A stretch of DNA of 62,844 nt from Bacteroidota bacterium (GCA_016776505.1 JADHTG010000013.1:1-62844); one strand, 5' to 3'. Shown: positions 33,181-43,960, counted from the stretch's first letter. Numbers and translations: made by a program. Notes: generated from the letters alone by a model not told the origin.

Positions 33181-36100
33181 ATGTTTCATACAGTATTAAA
33201 TACTATAGCTATGCCTTCCAGGAAAGGATTCGGAAAGATTTTCCGCTTGCTTCGCAGCCATCCAATATTCAGTCATTTTAGCTTTTCAATTATTTATAAA
33301 TTAGCAGCCCTAAAATTACTCATTACCCTCATTATCGTATTGTTATCACTGAATGCTAAATCACAAAAATGTTCTAATCTCACACCCTCCTTTAGCTATC
33401 AACTGTCTAATTCAGGATGTACAAGCCCTGATACAATTAGCTTCACAAACACCAGTAGTGGCAGCGGTCTTAGTTCCTCTACTTTTTACTGGCAGGTGGA
33501 TACAGTTACTTTCGACACAACTACTTCATCCGCATCGCCTATTTCAATAATTAAATCAGCGGGCAGCTATTCCATCAGACTCATATCGGTCACTGCATCA
33601 TCATGCATAGACACGACTTTACATACTATTCAGATATATAATCCTGCAAATCCCAGTTTTGATAATTTAACAGATACCATTTGCCTGGGATCAACATCCT
33701 TATTTACAAATACTTCAACGGGTACAAATTCATCAACAACCTATTTATGGACTTTTGGAAGTGTTGACTCCTCAACAAATGATGATACTGTTTCATTAAT
33801 TTTTCCATCAACAGGTAATTATTCCGTCACATTAGCTGTTAAAAAAGGAAATTGTACCTATACAACATCTAAAAATATAACCGTTGCCAGTGGTCAGCAA
33901 CCCATCAGATTTTATAATAATCTTGGGATGCCCCTACAAACTGTGACATGGACAAGGTGTCTGACCCTTGTTACAGACCCCGATTCATTTACCCTAAATT
34001 TTGCCTCTCCCGACACCTTAATTAATTATACTTTTGATTTTGGAGACGGCAACTCCATCCAAGGAGATACCTTACTACCCTATCCTAACGGGCAGGTATC
34101 TCATACCTACCAATCCACCGGAGTTTACGATTTAATTGTTACAACCAATGCATTGAATACCTGCCTGGGAACTTTCTACGGCAAAGTAATCAATCTAAGG
34201 TATCCTGTAGTTGGAATTGGTGGCCCTGACAACGGTCATTCTAATGGATGTATTCCATTCGTAACAGGATTCAAAAACACTTCTTCTCATGTTTCAGATT
34301 GCACACAGTTCACTTGGGATTTTGGTGATGGATCCACCTTAACATGCGATAACTCAAATGCTGGTGACAGTGTATATCATAATTACGTAGTTTCAAAATG
34401 CAACATCAGTGTCACGCTATCAGCTACAAATTCATGCGGGACTACCCAGGCTACATGGGGGCCCGTGAATGCATATACCAAGGATATAGCTGACATCAGT
34501 GCTAATAACACGGTTTTTTGTTTTCCAAATACCACGATCACTTTGCAAAACCTGACCCAATATAACTGTTACAATGGCACCAAATTCTTCTTCTGGGATT
34601 TCGGTGATGGAACTAATACAGGCTGGACCTCTGTAGGAGTTGGGCGTTCACATACCTATACAGCTCCGGGATTATATACAATCACTTTCTCAGACAGCAA
34701 TTTATGTGGAACTGATTCAACAACCCTGGATGTTATTGTATATGGCCCGATCCGGGCGGGATTTACATATAGTCCAAGTCCATTGGGATGTCAAAATTAT
34801 ACAGTGACATTCACAGATACTTCAAGCGGGGATAGCCTGACTTATCTTTGGGATTTTGGTGATTCAAACAATTCTACCCTGCAAAATCCTGTGCATACGT
34901 ACAGCGATACAGGGATTTTTATAGTGAGTTTGAAAGTGACAGGCGTTTGTGGAACATCAACTGTTTATGACACCATCTATGTGTATAAAAAACCCAATGC
35001 TGACATCAGTTCTATTGGAAATGGGTGCAATCCTTTCACAGTTACCTATTCAAATAACTCCAAAGATTATTCTCCTTTTGTCAGCTATTTATGGTATTTA
35101 GGGAATGGGAACTCCTCCACCAGCAAGAATCCAACAGAAGTGGTATTTTCCACGCCAGGATCTTATACGGTCACCTTAATTGTTAACGACACCTGTGGTT
35201 CTGACACCACTCAAAGCACTTTTAAAGTGTATAAAAATCCAATTGCCGATTTTAAAGCAGATACCGTTTGTGCAGGTTCAACAACTTCATTTACAAATTA
35301 TTCCAGCCTGGATACCTCCCATGGAAGCATAGTAAGTTACTATTGGACATTTGGTGATGCAAGTTCAAGCAACCTGGAAAATCCACAACATAGCTATTCA
35401 GCCTTTGGAAATTACCAGGTTCAATTAGTTGTCGTTTCTTCTTATGGCTGTACTGATACCCTGATAAAAACTGTGGTAGTAAAAGAGAATCCAAGTATTT
35501 CTTTCAGTATCAGCCCCAATTCCTATGCATGTAATTTAGCCAATCTGAATTTCTCAGCTACTGCCTCAAATAGCAGTGCATCCATAGATACGTTCTTTTG
35601 GAATTTTGGAGATAGTAATTCTGCCTACGGACAAAATGTGTCTCATGTATATGCAACTTATGGCAGCTACAATGTGAGTTTAAAGGTCATTTCAGGGAAT
35701 TTATGCAATAGTACAAGCAACCAGCAAGTCGATGTGTATTTACCACCAGTAGCCAATTTTATTTCAGATTCCGTATGTGAAGGCAGTTATACAAATTTTA
35801 CTAATTTATCCACTAAAATAAATGCTGGAAATATAAGCAGTTATTCTTGGGATTTTAATTCGGATGGAACTGTGGATGCCACAACTGAGAATCCCAATTA
35901 TTTGTATTCCAGCAGTGGTGTATATACAACTAAACTTCTAATTACTTCCCAGTATGGCTGTAGCGATAGTGTGTCCCGGAACATCATTGTTTACGGACCT
36001 ATTCAAGCTGATTTCAGTTTCTCACCTTCCAAACTGGGCTGTTCAAATTATACGGTAAATTTCACAGACAAAAGTGTTGGTGACAGTCTTTCATACGACT

Positions 36101-39100
36101 GGAATTTTGGAGATGCCTCCTATTCTACTGCAAAGAGTCCTACTCATTCATTTATTGATACGGGAACATTCGTTGTCAGTCTGAAAGTGACAGGGATTTG
36201 CGGTTTTTCATTGGCTTATGATACGATCTATGTGTATAAAACACCTGTTGCTGACATAAGTTCTATTGGAAATGGGTGTAATCCATTCTCGGTTACCTAT
36301 TCCAATAACTCCAGTGATTATTCTCCTTTTGTCAGTTATTTATGGCTTTTAGGAAACGGTAACTCCTCCACCAGTAAGAATCCCTCCAATGTGGTATTTT
36401 CCACACCCGGATCTTATACGGTCACCTTAATTGTTAATGACACATGTGGTTCTGACACTGCACAAAGCACTTTTAAAGTGTATAAAAATCCGATTGCTGA
36501 TTTTAAAGCAGATACTGTTTGTTTAGGATCAGCAACATCGTTTACTAATTATTCCAGCATTGATACCGCACATGGAAACATAATAAGTTACTATTGGACA
36601 TTTGGTGATGCTGGTTCAAGTAACCTGGAAAATCCACAGCATAGCTACTCAGCCTTTGGAAACTATCAGGTTCAATTAGTTGTCGTTTCGTCATATGGTT
36701 GTACTGATACTATCATTAAGACTGTGGTTGTAAAAGAAAATCCAACAGTCTCCTTTACAATAAGTCCTTCGTCCTATGTATGCAACCTGTCATTAATTGT
36801 CTTCAATGGTTCTGCATCCAGTGCCACTTCATCTATAGATTCTATTTATTGGTCATTTGGAGACGGGAACAATGGAAATGGACTTAATACAAATCATTAT
36901 TATACAACTTATGGAACATTCGATGTCACCATGACTGCCAGCAGCTTAAATGCATGTTCCAGCTCAAGTAGTCAACAAGTCGAGGTTTTAATACCTCCAC
37001 AGGCTGATTTCACTTTCAATTCAGTTTGCATCGGTAACTCCACCCAATTTACAAACCTGTCCTCTACAAATAATAATGAACAAATATCATCTTATGCCTG
37101 GGATTTTAATTCCGATGGAACCATAGATGATACAAATAGAAATACATCCTATGTATATACCACATCAGGAAATTTCAATGCCAGCCTGGTTATCACTACG
37201 GAGTATGGTTGCCAGGATACAATTATCAAGTCAATTACAGTAAGAGCAAAACCAAGTATTGGATTCAGTGTTTCCAGTCAGACCACCTGTGAAAATTCAG
37301 CTATTGTTTTCGCAAACTCCAGCATGAATGCAGATAGTTTTATATGGAATTTTGGAGATCAAAGCAGTTTATACATGACTAATTCTACATCTTCTGTGAG
37401 TCATACCTATTCTACGGATGGCAGTTATATGGTAAAACTGACCGCATTTAACAGCTATGGATGTTTTGCAATGGACAGCAGTTCCTTAGTTATACATCCC
37501 AATCCAAAAGCAGACTTCACGAGTCCTGATTATAGCAGCTGTGTGCCATTTTCAATTAGTTTTACTAATAATTCACAAGATGCAGATTCCTTTAAATGGT
37601 ATGTTGACGGTGTATTGAAATCGACTTCCTCCACCTTATCCAATCACACCTTCTCCATTGCAAATGATTCCATTGATGTGTATTTAATAGCCAGCAATCA
37701 ATACGGTTGTGTGCCTGACACACAAAAGAAAACATATTATACACTTAATAATCCGGTGCCTTCGTTCAGTGTCAATCAACAGAGTGGTTGTGGACCTTTG
37801 TCTGTTGCATTTACAAATAACTCCACCAATAGCTTAAATTATTATTGGGATTTTGGTGATGGCAATTCTAACATAGCTAAAGATCCAACGCATTCTTTCC
37901 AGGCATCAGCATATAACGACACCTTTTTTATAGTGAAACTACTGGCCTATTCTTCAAGCAGTTGTATTGATAGTATCACGGATACAATTGAAGTATTTGT
38001 TAGTCCTGTAGCGAACTTTACTCAAAATAAGCTGGCCGGTTGTGGTCCACTTTCTACTATATTCACAAACACTTCCACTGAGAATTTAAAAAGTTCATCA
38101 GGGAACTCAAATTTAAATTACTTATGGAATTTTGGAAATGGGATCAGCTCAAATGCAAAGGATACAAGCATTCAATTTGTTGCCTCCTTAAGCAAGGATA
38201 CTATATATACCATATCCCTGTTAGTAAGCAATTCAAAAGGATGTAGCGATCAGATCAGTCACTCGCTTAGAGTTTACCCAAATCCTGATGTGAAGTTTTA
38301 TATCACGGCCGGTTCGGGATGTGCTCCATTATATACTTCATTTGTAAATACTTCTCATCCCAATGATACCGGCGACATCAATGATATGAGTTTTGCCTGG
38401 AATTTTGGAAATGGGCAAAGCAGCACTTCGATTAATTCAAATACTGTATTTCAAGCATCACAAACTAAAGACACCATCTATACTATCAGTCTTTCTGCTT
38501 TTACTGAACATGGCTGCAATGCTACTTTAAATAAAACTGTGAAAGTTTATCCTGATCCTGTCAGTTCATTTTCAATCAGTAAAACCAAGGGTTGTAGTCC
38601 GCTGAATGCAGTATTTACAAACAACTCTATTCCAAATGATACAGGAAGTATTAATATCATGAACTTCTTCTGGAATTTTGGAAATAGCATGACCAGTAAT
38701 TCTGTCAATGCCAATGTCAATTATTTTAAATCAAATTACCAGGACACATCATATACCATACAGTTAGTTGCTTATAGTGAACACAACTGCATTGATACCA
38801 GTTATCAGACGATCACTGTTTATCCCAATCCTAAAATTGATTTCACTGCTGATAATTCAAATGGATGCGAGCCATTATCCGTATCATTTACTAATCAATC
38901 CAGTCCAAAAGATACTGGAAGCATTGATATCATGAGTTTCTTATGGGATTTCAACAATGGATCAAGCAGTAATTCAAAACACAGCAGTTCTTCATTTCAA
39001 GCATCCGGTTCAATGGACACTGTTTACCAGGTAAAATTAGTCGGATATAGCGAGCATGGATGTGCTGATTCTTCTTACCGGCCAATTCGTGTATATCCTG

Positions 39101-42100
39101 ATCCACAAGTTAGTTTCACTTCCAGCGCGACGAATGGATGTGGACCACTTACGGTGAGTTTTACCAATACATCTGATCCTGGCGACACAGGAACCATTAA
39201 TGACATGACCTTCTATTGGAGTTTTGGAAATGGTAGCAGTTCAACCAATAAAGACAATACAGTTACATTTCAAAATTCTGCGAGCCAGGATACAGTTTAT
39301 GAAATCATATTAATGGCTTATAGCGAACATGGATGTGTTGGGTTTGATACCAGCTATATTACTGTTTACCCTGATCCTATTGCACATTTTTCTGCCTCTG
39401 TTGTAAACGGATGCTCACCCTTACCTATTTCATTTACGAATGGATCTCTGCCTAACAATGGTGGTAATATCAGTATAATGAATTTTGATTGGAGTTTTGG
39501 AAATGGCGATTCAAGTACTCTACAGAATCCAACGTATACCTATTATAACGTTCAGAATTCAAATAAGCAATATGACGTCACTTTAAATGCATATAGCGAA
39601 CATGGTTGTTCAGCAAGCTATTCCATGCCAATTATGGTGAATCCATCTCCAGTGGTTTCTTTCTATATTGCTGATTCTGTGTCTTGTAATGACCTCAATG
39701 TTCACTTTGTGAATACAACAGATCCAAATGACCAGGATGGAATAAACAAAATGACCTTTGCCTGGGATTTTGATAATGGAATTACTTCAAGCAGTAAAGA
39801 CACCAATGTGACTTTCGTTGAAAATCCATCAGGAACCATAGTTTATAACATCAAATTAACAGGTATTAATGCATATGGTTGTCAGAATGATTATCAAAAT
39901 GAAGTGACTATTTTCACTGATCCAGTTGCTGATTTCAGTTTAGTGAATACAAAGGATTGTGGCCGGGATGTCGTCTTTATCAATAAATCAATCCCAAATG
40001 ACAATCAATCCATGACATCCATGACATTCTCGTGGAATTTTGGAAATCAAAAAGTCAGCACAAAAATTCATGATACACTTTCATTTTACCAATCCTATTA
40101 TCAGGATACTTCCTACACAATTACTTTGGTCGCTGTTAATTCTTTAGGATGTAGCGACACGACCAGTCAAAATATTTTAGTTCATCCCAAACCCCAGGTT
40201 TCATTTGCCATGTCAACGAATGAAACTTGCAGTGGTGTTCAGGTGAATTTTCAAGATAAGTCAAAAAATGTATTCAGCAGGAATTGGATGTTTGGTGACA
40301 ATCAATCAGATACAAGCCAACATCCCACTCATGTTTACCATAATAACAGCCCGAATGCATATTTATATCATGTGAAGCTTTACGGAGAATCCTTTTATGG
40401 TTGTCCGGGCGACACATTCATACAAAATATACTGGTACACCCAATACAGTCAGCAGGAATGCTTACCAGTATTGATTCAGGATGCGCACCACTCAGCGTT
40501 AATTTCTACAACAACAGCCACAACTCAAACCTTTTTTACTGGATTGTCGAGAACAAGCTCATTTCAACCAACACCAACCTAAGTTACACTTTTCCAGGTA
40601 GTACATTGCAAGATAGCGTATTTACCGTCCGATTAATTGCTCAAAATGGAATAGGTTGTATCGACACAGCAGTCCGGTCTATTAAGGTTTATCAGAGAAC
40701 TGTGGCTTCCTTTGATGTACAGGCTTTTCAAGCTTGTAGTCCAGCTCAGGTAAGCTTCCTGAATCATTCCACAGGTGCAACAGATTATTTTTGGAATCTA
40801 GGTAACGGTCAAACCTCTACTAGCGAGAATCCCACGACCACATTTAGCAACTACCTCTTTACGGATATCGATTTCAAAGTAAGCTTGTTCGCCATTTCTT
40901 CACGCAATTGTTTTGATACCCTTTCAAAACTAGTAACAGTGAATCCCATACCAATAGCTTCGTTTTCTGCTGACAAATTGCAAGGATGTGATCCCGTTGT
41001 AGTCAATTTCACCAATCATTCAATCATTTCAGACTCTTTCCATTGGAATTTTGGAGACGGGGTCACTTCTTCCTTGCTTAATCCTGTACACGCATTCAGT
41101 ACCGGAGATAACGACACCGTTTATAAAGTAAAGCTTACAGTTTTTACAAAACATGGGTGCTCTCACAGCTTTAGTAAAGATATAAAAGTATATGCATCAC
41201 CAGAAGCCCATTTTACTACCTCTGCTGAAGGTTGTGTTCCTTTAGTTGTTCAATTCAAAGATGAATCGAAAAATGCTGTTTTCTGGAACTGGACTTTCGG
41301 TGATGGACATACTTCATCAGAAAAAAATCCTGAACATATTTTCTTTGGTGCCGGCCAGTTCTCTGTGCAGTTGAGGGTTTCAAATTATTTAGGATGTTCC
41401 GATACGATAACAGCTTTTAAAAATATCATTGTTCATGAAGTACCTGTCGCAAACTTTGTTGCTGACAAATATTTCTCGGAATACCCGGAAATGACATTTA
41501 ATTTTACCAGCACAAGTCCTTCAGGCCTATTGCATGTTTGGTCTTTTGGAAATGATCGTGTAATAAAAACAACTAATACAGTTCAGTATACATTTAAGGA
41601 TACCGGAGTTTATATCATTTCATTAAGCGTTTCAACACCTTATTGTTCTGATACTAGCTGGAAGCAGGTGATCATTGATCCTCCTTACCCTCTTGCTGGC
41701 TTTACCTATGATGTCGATGAAGGTTGTGTGCCTCTTACAGTTTCATTCACAGATACTTCAACTATGACAAGCGGATGGTTATGGTACTTTGGAGATGGAA
41801 CCACATCAACTGATCAAAATCCGGTTCACACTTATACGGAACCCGGAAAATTTTCAGTCACCCTAATTACAACTAATACCAGGGGTTCGGATGCTGAATA
41901 CAAAATGAATATTCTAAATGTTCATCCAAAACCCAATGTGTATTTTGAAACATCACCTGAAACCGCTTATTTGCCAAATGCAAAAGTTAATTTGGTCAAC
42001 CTGACAATAAACGGCGTATCCTATAGCTGGTATATTGATGGAGAATTTTACGATACACTGGAAAACACTTCAAAAATATTTTATGAGTCTGGAACATATG

Positions 42101-42459
42101 ACGTCATGCTGGTTGCCCGGAGCAAATACGGTTGCATTGATTCCCTCTTTGTGGAGGATGCTATCCAGATTGACACCATGAGCCAAATATGGATGCCTAA
42201 TGCATTTACGCCAAATGGAGATGGTTTGAATGATGTATTTAAACCCAAAGGATTTGGATATTCTAATGTGAATTATTCACTGCAGATATTCAATCGCTGG
42301 GGAGAAAGAATATACGAAAGCAACGACTTTTCAGAAGGATGGAATGGGACCTTCCGTAACCAATTGTGTTCTCAGGGAATATATATCTACCAACTTGCTG
42401 TTAAGCTGGCTTCCAATGAAACCAGATACCTGAAAGGCAAGGTCACATTACTGAGATAA
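33181..42459 (+). CDS. Giant secreted PKD-repeat protein with T9SS type B (CHU_C/gliding) sorting domain
   Basis: A single open frame of 3092 codons. Its N-terminus is hydrophilic for about 44 residues and then shows a secretion-type helix LAALKLLITLIIVLLSLNAKSQ; the real start may be the Met at codon 11. After this come about 33 PKD-like beta-sandwich modules, counted by eye from the W-x-F-G-D/N core (SYLWDFGDSNNS, NYYWDFGDGNSN, TFYWSFGNGSSS and so on). Early modules are about 80 residues; later ones about 92, with extra PNDTGSI..M and YSEHGC segments. The last ~90 residues are a type B sorting domain: WMPNAFTPNGDGLNDVF, FNRWGERIYES and GWNGTF. Such domains direct export by the type IX secretion system and attachment to, or release from, the surface. 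Role inferred: very long adhesin or matrix protein. Ser/Thr/Asn are frequent and most modules carry paired Cys. Confidence 0.92.
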   Translation: MFHTVLNTIAMPSRKGFGKIFRLLRSHPIFSHFSFSIIYKLAALKLLITLIIVLLSLNAKSQKCSNLTPSFSYQLSNSGCTSPDTISFTNTSSGSGLSSSTFYWQVDTVTFDTTTSSASPISIIKSAGSYSIRLISVTASSCIDTTLHTIQIYNPANPSFDNLTDTICLGSTSLFTNTSTGTNSSTTYLWTFGSVDSSTNDDTVSLIFPSTGNYSVTLAVKKGNCTYTTSKNITVASGQQPIRFYNNLGMPLQTVTWTRCLTLVTDPDSFTLNFASPDTLINYTFDFGDGNSIQGDTLLPYPNGQVSHTYQSTGVYDLIVTTNALNTCLGTFYGKVINLRYPVVGIGGPDNGHSNGCIPFVTGFKNTSSHVSDCTQFTWDFGDGSTLTCDNSNAGDSVYHNYVVSKCNISVTLSATNSCGTTQATWGPVNAYTKDIADISANNTVFCFPNTTITLQNLTQYNCYNGTKFFFWDFGDGTNTGWTSVGVGRSHTYTAPGLYTITFSDSNLCGTDSTTLDVIVYGPIRAGFTYSPSPLGCQNYTVTFTDTSSGDSLTYLWDFGDSNNSTLQNPVHTYSDTGIFIVSLKVTGVCGTSTVYDTIYVYKKPNADISSIGNGCNPFTVTYSNNSKDYSPFVSYLWYLGNGNSSTSKNPTEVVFSTPGSYTVTLIVNDTCGSDTTQSTFKVYKNPIADFKADTVCAGSTTSFTNYSSLDTSHGSIVSYYWTFGDASSSNLENPQHSYSAFGNYQVQLVVVSSYGCTDTLIKTVVVKENPSISFSISPNSYACNLANLNFSATASNSSASIDTFFWNFGDSNSAYGQNVSHVYATYGSYNVSLKVISGNLCNSTSNQQVDVYLPPVANFISDSVCEGSYTNFTNLSTKINAGNISSYSWDFNSDGTVDATTENPNYLYSSSGVYTTKLLITSQYGCSDSVSRNIIVYGPIQADFSFSPSKLGCSNYTVNFTDKSVGDSLSYDWNFGDASYSTAKSPTHSFIDTGTFVVSLKVTGICGFSLAYDTIYVYKTPVADISSIGNGCNPFSVTYSNNSSDYSPFVSYLWLLGNGNSSTSKNPSNVVFSTPGSYTVTLIVNDTCGSDTAQSTFKVYKNPIADFKADTVCLGSATSFTNYSSIDTAHGNIISYYWTFGDAGSSNLENPQHSYSAFGNYQVQLVVVSSYGCTDTIIKTVVVKENPTVSFTISPSSYVCNLSLIVFNGSASSATSSIDSIYWSFGDGNNGNGLNTNHYYTTYGTFDVTMTASSLNACSSSSSQQVEVLIPPQADFTFNSVCIGNSTQFTNLSSTNNNEQISSYAWDFNSDGTIDDTNRNTSYVYTTSGNFNASLVITTEYGCQDTIIKSITVRAKPSIGFSVSSQTTCENSAIVFANSSMNADSFIWNFGDQSSLYMTNSTSSVSHTYSTDGSYMVKLTAFNSYGCFAMDSSSLVIHPNPKADFTSPDYSSCVPFSISFTNNSQDADSFKWYVDGVLKSTSSTLSNHTFSIANDSIDVYLIASNQYGCVPDTQKKTYYTLNNPVPSFSVNQQSGCGPLSVAFTNNSTNSLNYYWDFGDGNSNIAKDPTHSFQASAYNDTFFIVKLLAYSSSSCIDSITDTIEVFVSPVANFTQNKLAGCGPLSTIFTNTSTENLKSSSGNSNLNYLWNFGNGISSNAKDTSIQFVASLSKDTIYTISLLVSNSKGCSDQISHSLRVYPNPDVKFYITAGSGCAPLYTSFVNTSHPNDTGDINDMSFAWNFGNGQSSTSINSNTVFQASQTKDTIYTISLSAFTEHGCNATLNKTVKVYPDPVSSFSISKTKGCSPLNAVFTNNSIPNDTGSINIMNFFWNFGNSMTSNSVNANVNYFKSNYQDTSYTIQLVAYSEHNCIDTSYQTITVYPNPKIDFTADNSNGCEPLSVSFTNQSSPKDTGSIDIMSFLWDFNNGSSSNSKHSSSSFQASGSMDTVYQVKLVGYSEHGCADSSYRPIRVYPDPQVSFTSSATNGCGPLTVSFTNTSDPGDTGTINDMTFYWSFGNGSSSTNKDNTVTFQNSASQDTVYEIILMAYSEHGCVGFDTSYITVYPDPIAHFSASVVNGCSPLPISFTNGSLPNNGGNISIMNFDWSFGNGDSSTLQNPTYTYYNVQNSNKQYDVTLNAYSEHGCSASYSMPIMVNPSPVVSFYIADSVSCNDLNVHFVNTTDPNDQDGINKMTFAWDFDNGITSSSKDTNVTFVENPSGTIVYNIKLTGINAYGCQNDYQNEVTIFTDPVADFSLVNTKDCGRDVVFINKSIPNDNQSMTSMTFSWNFGNQKVSTKIHDTLSFYQSYYQDTSYTITLVAVNSLGCSDTTSQNILVHPKPQVSFAMSTNETCSGVQVNFQDKSKNVFSRNWMFGDNQSDTSQHPTHVYHNNSPNAYLYHVKLYGESFYGCPGDTFIQNILVHPIQSAGMLTSIDSGCAPLSVNFYNNSHNSNLFYWIVENKLISTNTNLSYTFPGSTLQDSVFTVRLIAQNGIGCIDTAVRSIKVYQRTVASFDVQAFQACSPAQVSFLNHSTGATDYFWNLGNGQTSTSENPTTTFSNYLFTDIDFKVSLFAISSRNCFDTLSKLVTVNPIPIASFSADKLQGCDPVVVNFTNHSIISDSFHWNFGDGVTSSLLNPVHAFSTGDNDTVYKVKLTVFTKHGCSHSFSKDIKVYASPEAHFTTSAEGCVPLVVQFKDESKNAVFWNWTFGDGHTSSEKNPEHIFFGAGQFSVQLRVSNYLGCSDTITAFKNIIVHEVPVANFVADKYFSEYPEMTFNFTSTSPSGLLHVWSFGNDRVIKTTNTVQYTFKDTGVYIISLSVSTPYCSDTSWKQVIIDPPYPLAGFTYDVDEGCVPLTVSFTDTSTMTSGWLWYFGDGTTSTDQNPVHTYTEPGKFSVTLITTNTRGSDAEYKMNILNVHPKPNVYFETSPETAYLPNAKVNLVNLTINGVSYSWYIDGEFYDTLENTSKIFYESGTYDVMLVARSKYGCIDSLFVEDAIQIDTMSQIWMPNAFTPNGDGLNDVFKPKGFGYSNVNYSLQIFNRWGERIYESNDFSEGWNGTFRNQLCSQGIYIYQLAVKLASNETRYLKGKVTLLR
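34741..37242 (+). repeat. In-frame tandem duplication of a five-module, 1251-base unit inside the giant gene
   Basis: Two head-to-tail copies, 34741-35991 and 35992-37242, each 417 codons with five PKD modules in the same order. Anchors YGPI (34741 and 35992) and IGNGCNPF (GGA at 35017 and 36268) are both exactly 1251 bases apart, so no net indel has built up between them. The middle two modules (about 35000-35490 and 36250-36740) are nearly identical, by eye about nine bases in ten, while the flanking modules in the same unit differ much more. Confidence 0.9.
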
Positions 42460-42476
42460 CACATAAATTAACCATC

Positions 42477-42911
42477 ATGAGGAAAGCAAGCATTTTAGCC
42501 ACCCTGATTCTGCTCTTAACCGGAGCCTCCTATTCTCAGAATTATATTGGCATGAGTAAAGATTTTATTATTGACCAATTATATTCTTCACCTGATTACG
42601 GAAAAATTGCAATGGATTATTTAGATGATTATAAAATTATCAAATATGAAAGCATCGATTCAAAAACAAAAAAAGTATTTTTTCTGGACCGTGATAATAA
42701 TTGCTCAAAATTTATCGTCATCCATAATGATTATAACCAGCTAAAAAAAGTAAAAAAAGACCTGAATACAAAATATGACCGCAAAGCCAAATACACCTGG
42801 ATTGAAAGAGGAATTGTCGATTGCACTTGGAACCTGGATAAAAAGCAAAAATTCTTTGCCCTGGTTGTAACACAATCTAATAATCAGCCTTTAAGCATGA
42901 ATCTTAGATAA
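42477..42911 (+). CDS. Small secreted protein of unknown function downstream of the giant adhesin
   Basis: I do not recognise this 144-residue protein. It has a good signal peptide (MRKASILATLILLLTGASYS, cleaved after about residue 20) and then a short, mixed sequence with YIGMSKDFIIDQLYSSPDYGK, DRDNNCSKFIVIHNDYNQL and WIERGIVDCTWNLDKKQKFFALVV. Two Cys lie about 40 residues apart and may pair. The start follows the giant gene's stop by 17 bases and its own stop precedes the next secreted protein by 8 bases, so it is very likely in the same transcript. Inference: a periplasmic or surface companion of the adhesin; no enzyme motif is visible. Confidence 0.7.
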   Translation: MRKASILATLILLLTGASYSQNYIGMSKDFIIDQLYSSPDYGKIAMDYLDDYKIIKYESIDSKTKKVFFLDRDNNCSKFIVIHNDYNQLKKVKKDLNTKYDRKAKYTWIERGIVDCTWNLDKKQKFFALVVTQSNNQPLSMNLR

Positions 42912-42919
42912 GCAATATA

Positions 42920-43942
42920 ATGAAAAGGAATAAGACATATTTATTCAGCCTGTTGATTACTGCCATACTAGTTTTCTTATGGAATATAAATGTATTTTCA
43001 AAGGAATATCTGGTAGATATTTCTGTGAATAAAAATGACCTAAAATCCGATCCTATTGCTGCCCTGACTTCTATTCAAAAAGCAATTGATATTGCATTTG
43101 ACGGAGATACCATTCGTGTGGCTAAAGGCATTTATGAGCAGGACTTAATCTATATCAATAAAAGCATCGTTTTACTGGGTTGCCAATCCGGGATTGCACC
43201 AAGGTCAGTTGATAATCGGAAAGGAGGAGAATGTATTATTATAAATTCCCTTGAACCCTATCAATCAATTGTTATTGATGCTCCTCGCGTGATCATTGAC
43301 GGTTTTAAATTTGGCAGTGATAATGAATTGACATTCAATGGCATTTATATCAATGCAGATCATGTCAAAATACAAAACTGTGTAATAAGCAATTCATCCA
43401 GTTGCGGCATTTATATATCTGCTAATGCCCAAAATTCAGAGATCTCCTACAATTTGGTGCAAGGAAGTTCTTTGGAAGGAATATTAAATGTAGCTGATGG
43501 TGTGTTGATATTAAATAATTACATTCATAAGATCCAGGAATTTTCAGCCATTTCAACAACCCGAAGATCAACTATTGTTGGAAATATTATTTCAGATGTC
43601 GCTGAAAATGGAATTAGTTTATTGCAACCTGAAGCCATCTTAAGTTTGGTTTTTGGCAATGAAATAAGCAATACAGGTAACCGCCAGATTTTTTATTGCC
43701 TGGGTACTCCACCAGCTGACACCCCTGTTGTCATATCAGACATCCAGTCGAAAGGTGTTAGTTGTAATTTCAAGAAAGAAATCAAATCCAGCGCTTTTCC
43801 AACATTTGACATACCAAATACAAACAGAAATCAAACTTCATTCTTTGGAGTAACATCCAATGTCGATCAAAATGATTTGAGGAATTTTACAATTAATATG
43901 GGCCCAAAAGTCCCATCCCAAATATCAATCCATAAACTTTAA
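42920..43942 (+). CDS. Secreted right-handed parallel beta-helix protein
   Basis: The 340-residue protein has a signal peptide (MKRNKTYLFSLLITAILVFLWNINVFSKEY) and a body made of short repeating strands, with stacked Asn, Ile and Gly: SIQKAIDIAFDGDTIRVAKGIYEQDL, then HVKIQNCVISNSSSCGIYISANAQNSEISYNLVQ and VLILNNYIHKIQEFSAISTTRRSTIVGNIISDVAENGIS. This is the PbH1/pectate-lyase-like beta-helix pattern, beginning with the GD-x-I-x-V-x-x-G-x-Y/F motif that starts many such helices. No clear catalytic lyase site is visible, so a glycan-binding or structural role is as likely as an enzyme. It is the third gene of the giant-adhesin transcript and is exported; no T9SS sorting domain is obvious at its C-terminus. 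Confidence 0.75.
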   Translation: MKRNKTYLFSLLITAILVFLWNINVFSKEYLVDISVNKNDLKSDPIAALTSIQKAIDIAFDGDTIRVAKGIYEQDLIYINKSIVLLGCQSGIAPRSVDNRKGGECIIINSLEPYQSIVIDAPRVIIDGFKFGSDNELTFNGIYINADHVKIQNCVISNSSSCGIYISANAQNSEISYNLVQGSSLEGILNVADGVLILNNYIHKIQEFSAISTTRRSTIVGNIISDVAENGISLLQPEAILSLVFGNEISNTGNRQIFYCLGTPPADTPVVISDIQSKGVSCNFKKEIKSSAFPTFDIPNTNRNQTSFFGVTSNVDQNDLRNFTINMGPKVPSQISIHKL

Positions 43943-43960
43943 TAATTAATCTGACATAAA

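Noticed and set aside
33181..42459. CRISPR-like or satellite repeat reading of the regular pattern in the giant gene
   Set aside because: Repeats are coding, about 240-280 bases long, degenerate, and keep the reading frame; they are protein modules (PKD), not CRISPR.
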